Positions 61,543 through 64,000 of a stretch of DNA of 64,000 bases are shown here, one piece after another. The notes under the pieces are model-generated. The model saw only the letters and a list, made by a program, of their open reading frames with translations. It made no database searches and was not told the origin of the DNA. The position numbers were made by a program, and so were the translations under genes. The DNA lies in the NCBI RefSeq assembly GCF_001677885.1, contig NZ_LOCQ01000059.1, positions 186,001 through 250,000 of the forward strand, given 5' to 3'. Within the stretch, counting starts at the first letter, position 1. Every line of letters begins with the position of its first letter. This DNA is from Janthinobacterium psychrotolerans (GTDB lineage: Bacteria; Pseudomonadota; Gammaproteobacteria; Burkholderiales; Burkholderiaceae_D).

Positions 61543-62550
61543 TCAGTGATAGGCGTCCACCATCAGGCGCGCTGTCTCGGCCATCTCACTACGCAACGTC
61601 GCCGGTTCAAGCACCTCGACGCTGGCGCCGAAGCCCAGCAGCCACCAGCGCAGCGCCTGCGTATTGGGCACGGTTGCGCGCAGTACCAACGAGCCATTTT
61701 CTGCCCGCTCCAAGGTTTGCTCGGCATGTATCGGTGTTTCATACAAGTGAGCGCCTGCCGTGCTGGAGAAGATTGCATGCAGCATTAGCGGAGTTCCGCT
61801 CACGATGCCGAAGTGGCCCGCCGCAATATATGCGTCGAGATTGAAATCAGGGCATGTGCGAGCAGATTCGTAGCGCCGTTCGGCGTGTACGATGCGGTGC
61901 AGGGCCAGCATGCGGATGTCGGTGTATTCGGCAAACATGCATATCAGGTAAAGCACGCCAGCCCGTTCGGCAATTGCCAGTGGATGGACGACGGGATAGG
62001 TAACCGCCCTGGTGGCATCGCGTCGCCGGTAGCTGAGCATAAGCTGGCAATCCTGCATCAGTGCTTCGTACACGATATCGCGCGACGCTTCATCTAGCAC
62101 CGGCGGCAATAGCGGCAACATCGACGGAATGTGACGTATCTTATCCAGCCACGCATTGGAAGACAGGGCATCTCCTGCCGTGGCCAGGGTGCGCGCGGCA
62201 GCTGCGAAATGCGGGCGCAAAGCGTGTGCCGTGTGCGGTGGCAACTGGTGGTGCAGATGCTGCTCTACCAGTTTGAGGGTCAGCGCTTCGGGTATGGTAA
62301 CGCCAGGAATGCTGAAGGATGGCGCATCACGCCGCCAACTCCAGCCAAAAGGTTTGTCACGGTCATCGACTTCAAGTGCAAATACCTCACGCAAGGCTTG
62401 CAGATCACGTTGTACAGTACGCACAGTAACTACGTAGCCAAGATTTTTCAAGCGCAAGCAAATGTTTTCTACCGACTCCTTGCTGGGTGCCCGTGGAATA
62501 TCCTGGAGCATGTGCCAATGACGTAACAATGACTGCTGATTCGTTGCCAC
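61543..62550 (-). CDS. WYL-domain transcriptional regulator
   Basis: A 335-aa regulator with an N-terminal winged HTH (about 1-75; LKNLGYVVTVRTVQRDLQALREVFALE), a WYL domain (about 150-225; RDIVYEALMQDCQLMLSYRRRD, VHPLAIAERAGVLYLICMF, LHRIVHAERR) and a C-terminal WCX extension (ETPIHAEQTLERAENGSLVL...WWLLGFG). WYL proteins sense nucleic-acid or nucleotide ligands and often control phage-defence genes. It lies directly upstream of the two dynamin genes on the same strand and is their likely regulator. Its upstream gap (62551-62802) is strongly A/T-rich at 62580-62660 and probably holds the promoter. Confidence 0.9.
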   Translation of the reverse strand: MATNQQSLLRHWHMLQDIPRAPSKESVENICLRLKNLGYVVTVRTVQRDLQALREVFALEVDDRDKPFGWSWRRDAPSFSIPGVTIPEALTLKLVEQHLHHQLPPHTAHALRPHFAAAARTLATAGDALSSNAWLDKIRHIPSMLPLLPPVLDEASRDIVYEALMQDCQLMLSYRRRDATRAVTYPVVHPLAIAERAGVLYLICMFAEYTDIRMLALHRIVHAERRYESARTCPDFNLDAYIAAGHFGIVSGTPLMLHAIFSSTAGAHLYETPIHAEQTLERAENGSLVLRATVPNTQALRWWLLGFGASVEVLEPATLRSEMAETARLMVDAYH

Positions 62551-62802
62551 GAAAGTTCCTTTTGCTTTTAGACTAACGCGGCATTTTATTTCCTACGGGA
62601 ATTTTTAGAAAGAGCTAAACAATATTTATTTATTTAGAACTAATATGGACAACTTTTTTCGTGTTCTATTGGAAGATGTGGCACTTTCAACGAACACAGC
62701 TGAAACGCTCCGGCATTGACAGATATGACTGATGCGACCATCACGCAATGATCTCCTCCTGCGCCCAGCACAAGCGCCGCAGGCAGCCATGAGATAATCG
62801 AA

Positions 62803-63789
62803 TTACAACCACCCTTCGCGCTTGAGCCGCCGGTGCAGGAAATAACAACCCGCCACGATCACCGCCATCACCGCCGGATAGCCGCCGCGCCACTTCAGCT
62901 CGGGCATGAACTCGAAGTTCATGCCGTACAGGCTGAACACCATGGTCGGCACGGCCAGGATGCCGGCCCAGGCGGCCAGACGCTTGACCACTTCGTTCTG
63001 GCGGATCGAGATCTGGCCCAGCGCCACCTGCATGGCGGCGTTGACCATTTCGCGCATCTGGTTGGCGGTGTGCGTGACCCGTTTGACGTGATCGAGAATG
63101 TCGCGGTAATAGATGCGGTTTTCCTTGGGAACGATATCGCCATGAAAACGAATCAGCTGGGTGCAGATTTCATGCAGCGGGTTGACGGCCGCGTCGAGTT
63201 TGAGCAGTTCGGTTTTCAGCTGGTAAAAATCCTGCAGCTTGTCTTCGTTCAGGCTGGGCTTGAACAACTGGGTTTCATATTGCTGGAACTTGGCCTGCAG
63301 CATGTCGATGCAGGGCTGGTACTGGTCGACGATAAAATCGATGATGGAATACAGCACGTAACCGGGGCCGCTGGCCAGTTTCTCGGGCACGGTTTCCTTG
63401 CGCTCGCGCAGCTTGGCGTAGCCGGCCGAGGGGCCATGGCGAACGGTAATGATGAAGCGGCAGCCCAGGAACACATGGGTTTCGCCGTAGACGATGGCCT
63501 GGCCGTCCAGGCTGGCCGTGTGCATCACCATGAACAAAGTGTCGCCGTATTCTTCCAGCTTGGGCCGCTCGTGCGCGCCTTCGGCGTCTTCCACCGCCAG
63601 CTCGTGCAGGCCGAAGGCCGTTTGCAAGGCCTGCATGGCGGCGCTGTCGGGGCCGGCCAGGCCGATCCACACAAAACAATCGGGATCGCCGAGAAAATCG
63701 CCGACCTTGTCGATGTCGAAGTGGGCGAGTTTCTTGCCGTGACGATAGGCTTCGCAATTGACGACGGCGGCGTGCTGACTCAAGTCCAT
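62803..63789 (-). CDS. corA: CorA family magnesium/divalent cation transporter
   Basis: A 328-aa CorA-type channel: large cytoplasmic N-terminal domain (1-265), a long stalk helix, and two C-terminal membrane helices with the selectivity motif GMN (LYGMNFEFMPEL) between them and a basic tail (HRRLKREGWL). Pentameric magnesium uptake is the standard role; cobalt or nickel transport is possible. It borders the dynamin cassette on the right and resumes the G+C-rich composition of the rest of the window. The 211 bp upstream to the window end are A/T-rich without a recognised gene. Confidence 0.93.
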   Translation of the reverse strand: MDLSQHAAVVNCEAYRHGKKLAHFDIDKVGDFLGDPDCFVWIGLAGPDSAAMQALQTAFGLHELAVEDAEGAHERPKLEEYGDTLFMVMHTASLDGQAIVYGETHVFLGCRFIITVRHGPSAGYAKLRERKETVPEKLASGPGYVLYSIIDFIVDQYQPCIDMLQAKFQQYETQLFKPSLNEDKLQDFYQLKTELLKLDAAVNPLHEICTQLIRFHGDIVPKENRIYYRDILDHVKRVTHTANQMREMVNAAMQVALGQISIRQNEVVKRLAAWAGILAVPTMVFSLYGMNFEFMPELKWRGGYPAVMAVIVAGCYFLHRRLKREGWL

Positions 63790-64000
63790 GGTATGCGTAC
63801 TGGCTGCTGGGGAGGACGGCCAGTATAGCGGAAAAGAAAGAAATTTCTCTTAATCGTTTCACAATACAAGGGAACCTCGCGCGGTGTTCCTCCTCGCTCT
63901 CAATAGCGGCAGCTTGCGTTCAACATCCTATTGCGCGACTGAGCATGACTGTCTGCAACATCAAAGCAATAATGATTTTTCAACAAATATAATTTCCCCA

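Noticed and set aside
57511-62802. Integrase, tRNA or direct repeats flanking the dynamin cassette
   Set aside because: No recombinase gene, tRNA 3' end or matching flanking repeat could be seen, so an integrative-element origin is not claimed.
63871-63890. Short inverted repeat GGAAC/GTTCC upstream of corA as a magnesium-responsive element
   Set aside because: Only five base pairs and no resemblance to known magnesium sensors; it may be chance.

Overview
The window looks like chromosomal DNA of a high-G+C betaproteobacterium, most likely an Oxalobacteraceae member close to Janthinobacterium, Duganella or Massilia. This placement is inferred from protein flavour, codon use, an LGGEP-type chemoreceptor, a narK1K2/narGHJI block with a built-in prolyl isomerase, and REP doublets; no search was possible. 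Genes are densely packed, with many ATGA, TAATG or TGATG overlaps. I see no tRNA, rRNA, CRISPR array, insertion sequence or replication origin.

Layout. 1-5.6 kb: malonate decarboxylase genes mdcABCDE on the minus strand, diverging from the LysR gene mdcR across an operator palindrome. 5.6-8.2 kb: a chemoreceptor with a long leader, and a thioredoxin-fold lipoprotein. 8.2-15.9 kb: an osmotic-stress group with a GH15 hydrolase, otsB and a membrane-anchored otsA, diverging from an MscS channel and a CPA-type antiporter. 15.9-21.6 kb: a serine hydrolase, a YkvA protein, topoisomerase IB, a DUF455 protein and D-serine ammonia-lyase. 21.6-26.5 kb: metal uptake, with an OprC/NosA-like copper receptor and its DUF2946 partner, and a siderophore receptor behind a Fur box. 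26.7-30.5 kb: membrane PQQ dehydrogenase and NnrS.

32.5-47.7 kb is a nitrate respiration block: narK1, narK2 and a beta-carbonic anhydrase in one run, and narG-narH-narJ-narI-PPIase-moaA-narX-narL in another. The two runs are separated by a small plus-strand gene and a REP doublet that supplies the stop codons of both genes it touches. NarK1/NarK2 move nitrate and nitrite, NarGHI reduces nitrate with quinol electrons, NarJ and probably the PPIase help assembly, MoaA starts molybdopterin synthesis, and NarXL senses nitrate.

47.9-57.3 kb: mostly small or uncharacterised plus-strand genes, uridine kinase followed in frame by an orphan gene fragment, an amino-acid permease and a DUF445 protein. 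57.3-62.6 kb is the most unusual stretch: visibly more A/T-rich, it holds a WYL-domain regulator and two overlapping dynamin-like GTPase genes (LeoA-like and a LeoB/C-like partner). It abuts a beheaded AraC-family gene, so it was probably acquired, and it is my best candidate for an under-described, possibly anti-phage, system. corA closes the window.
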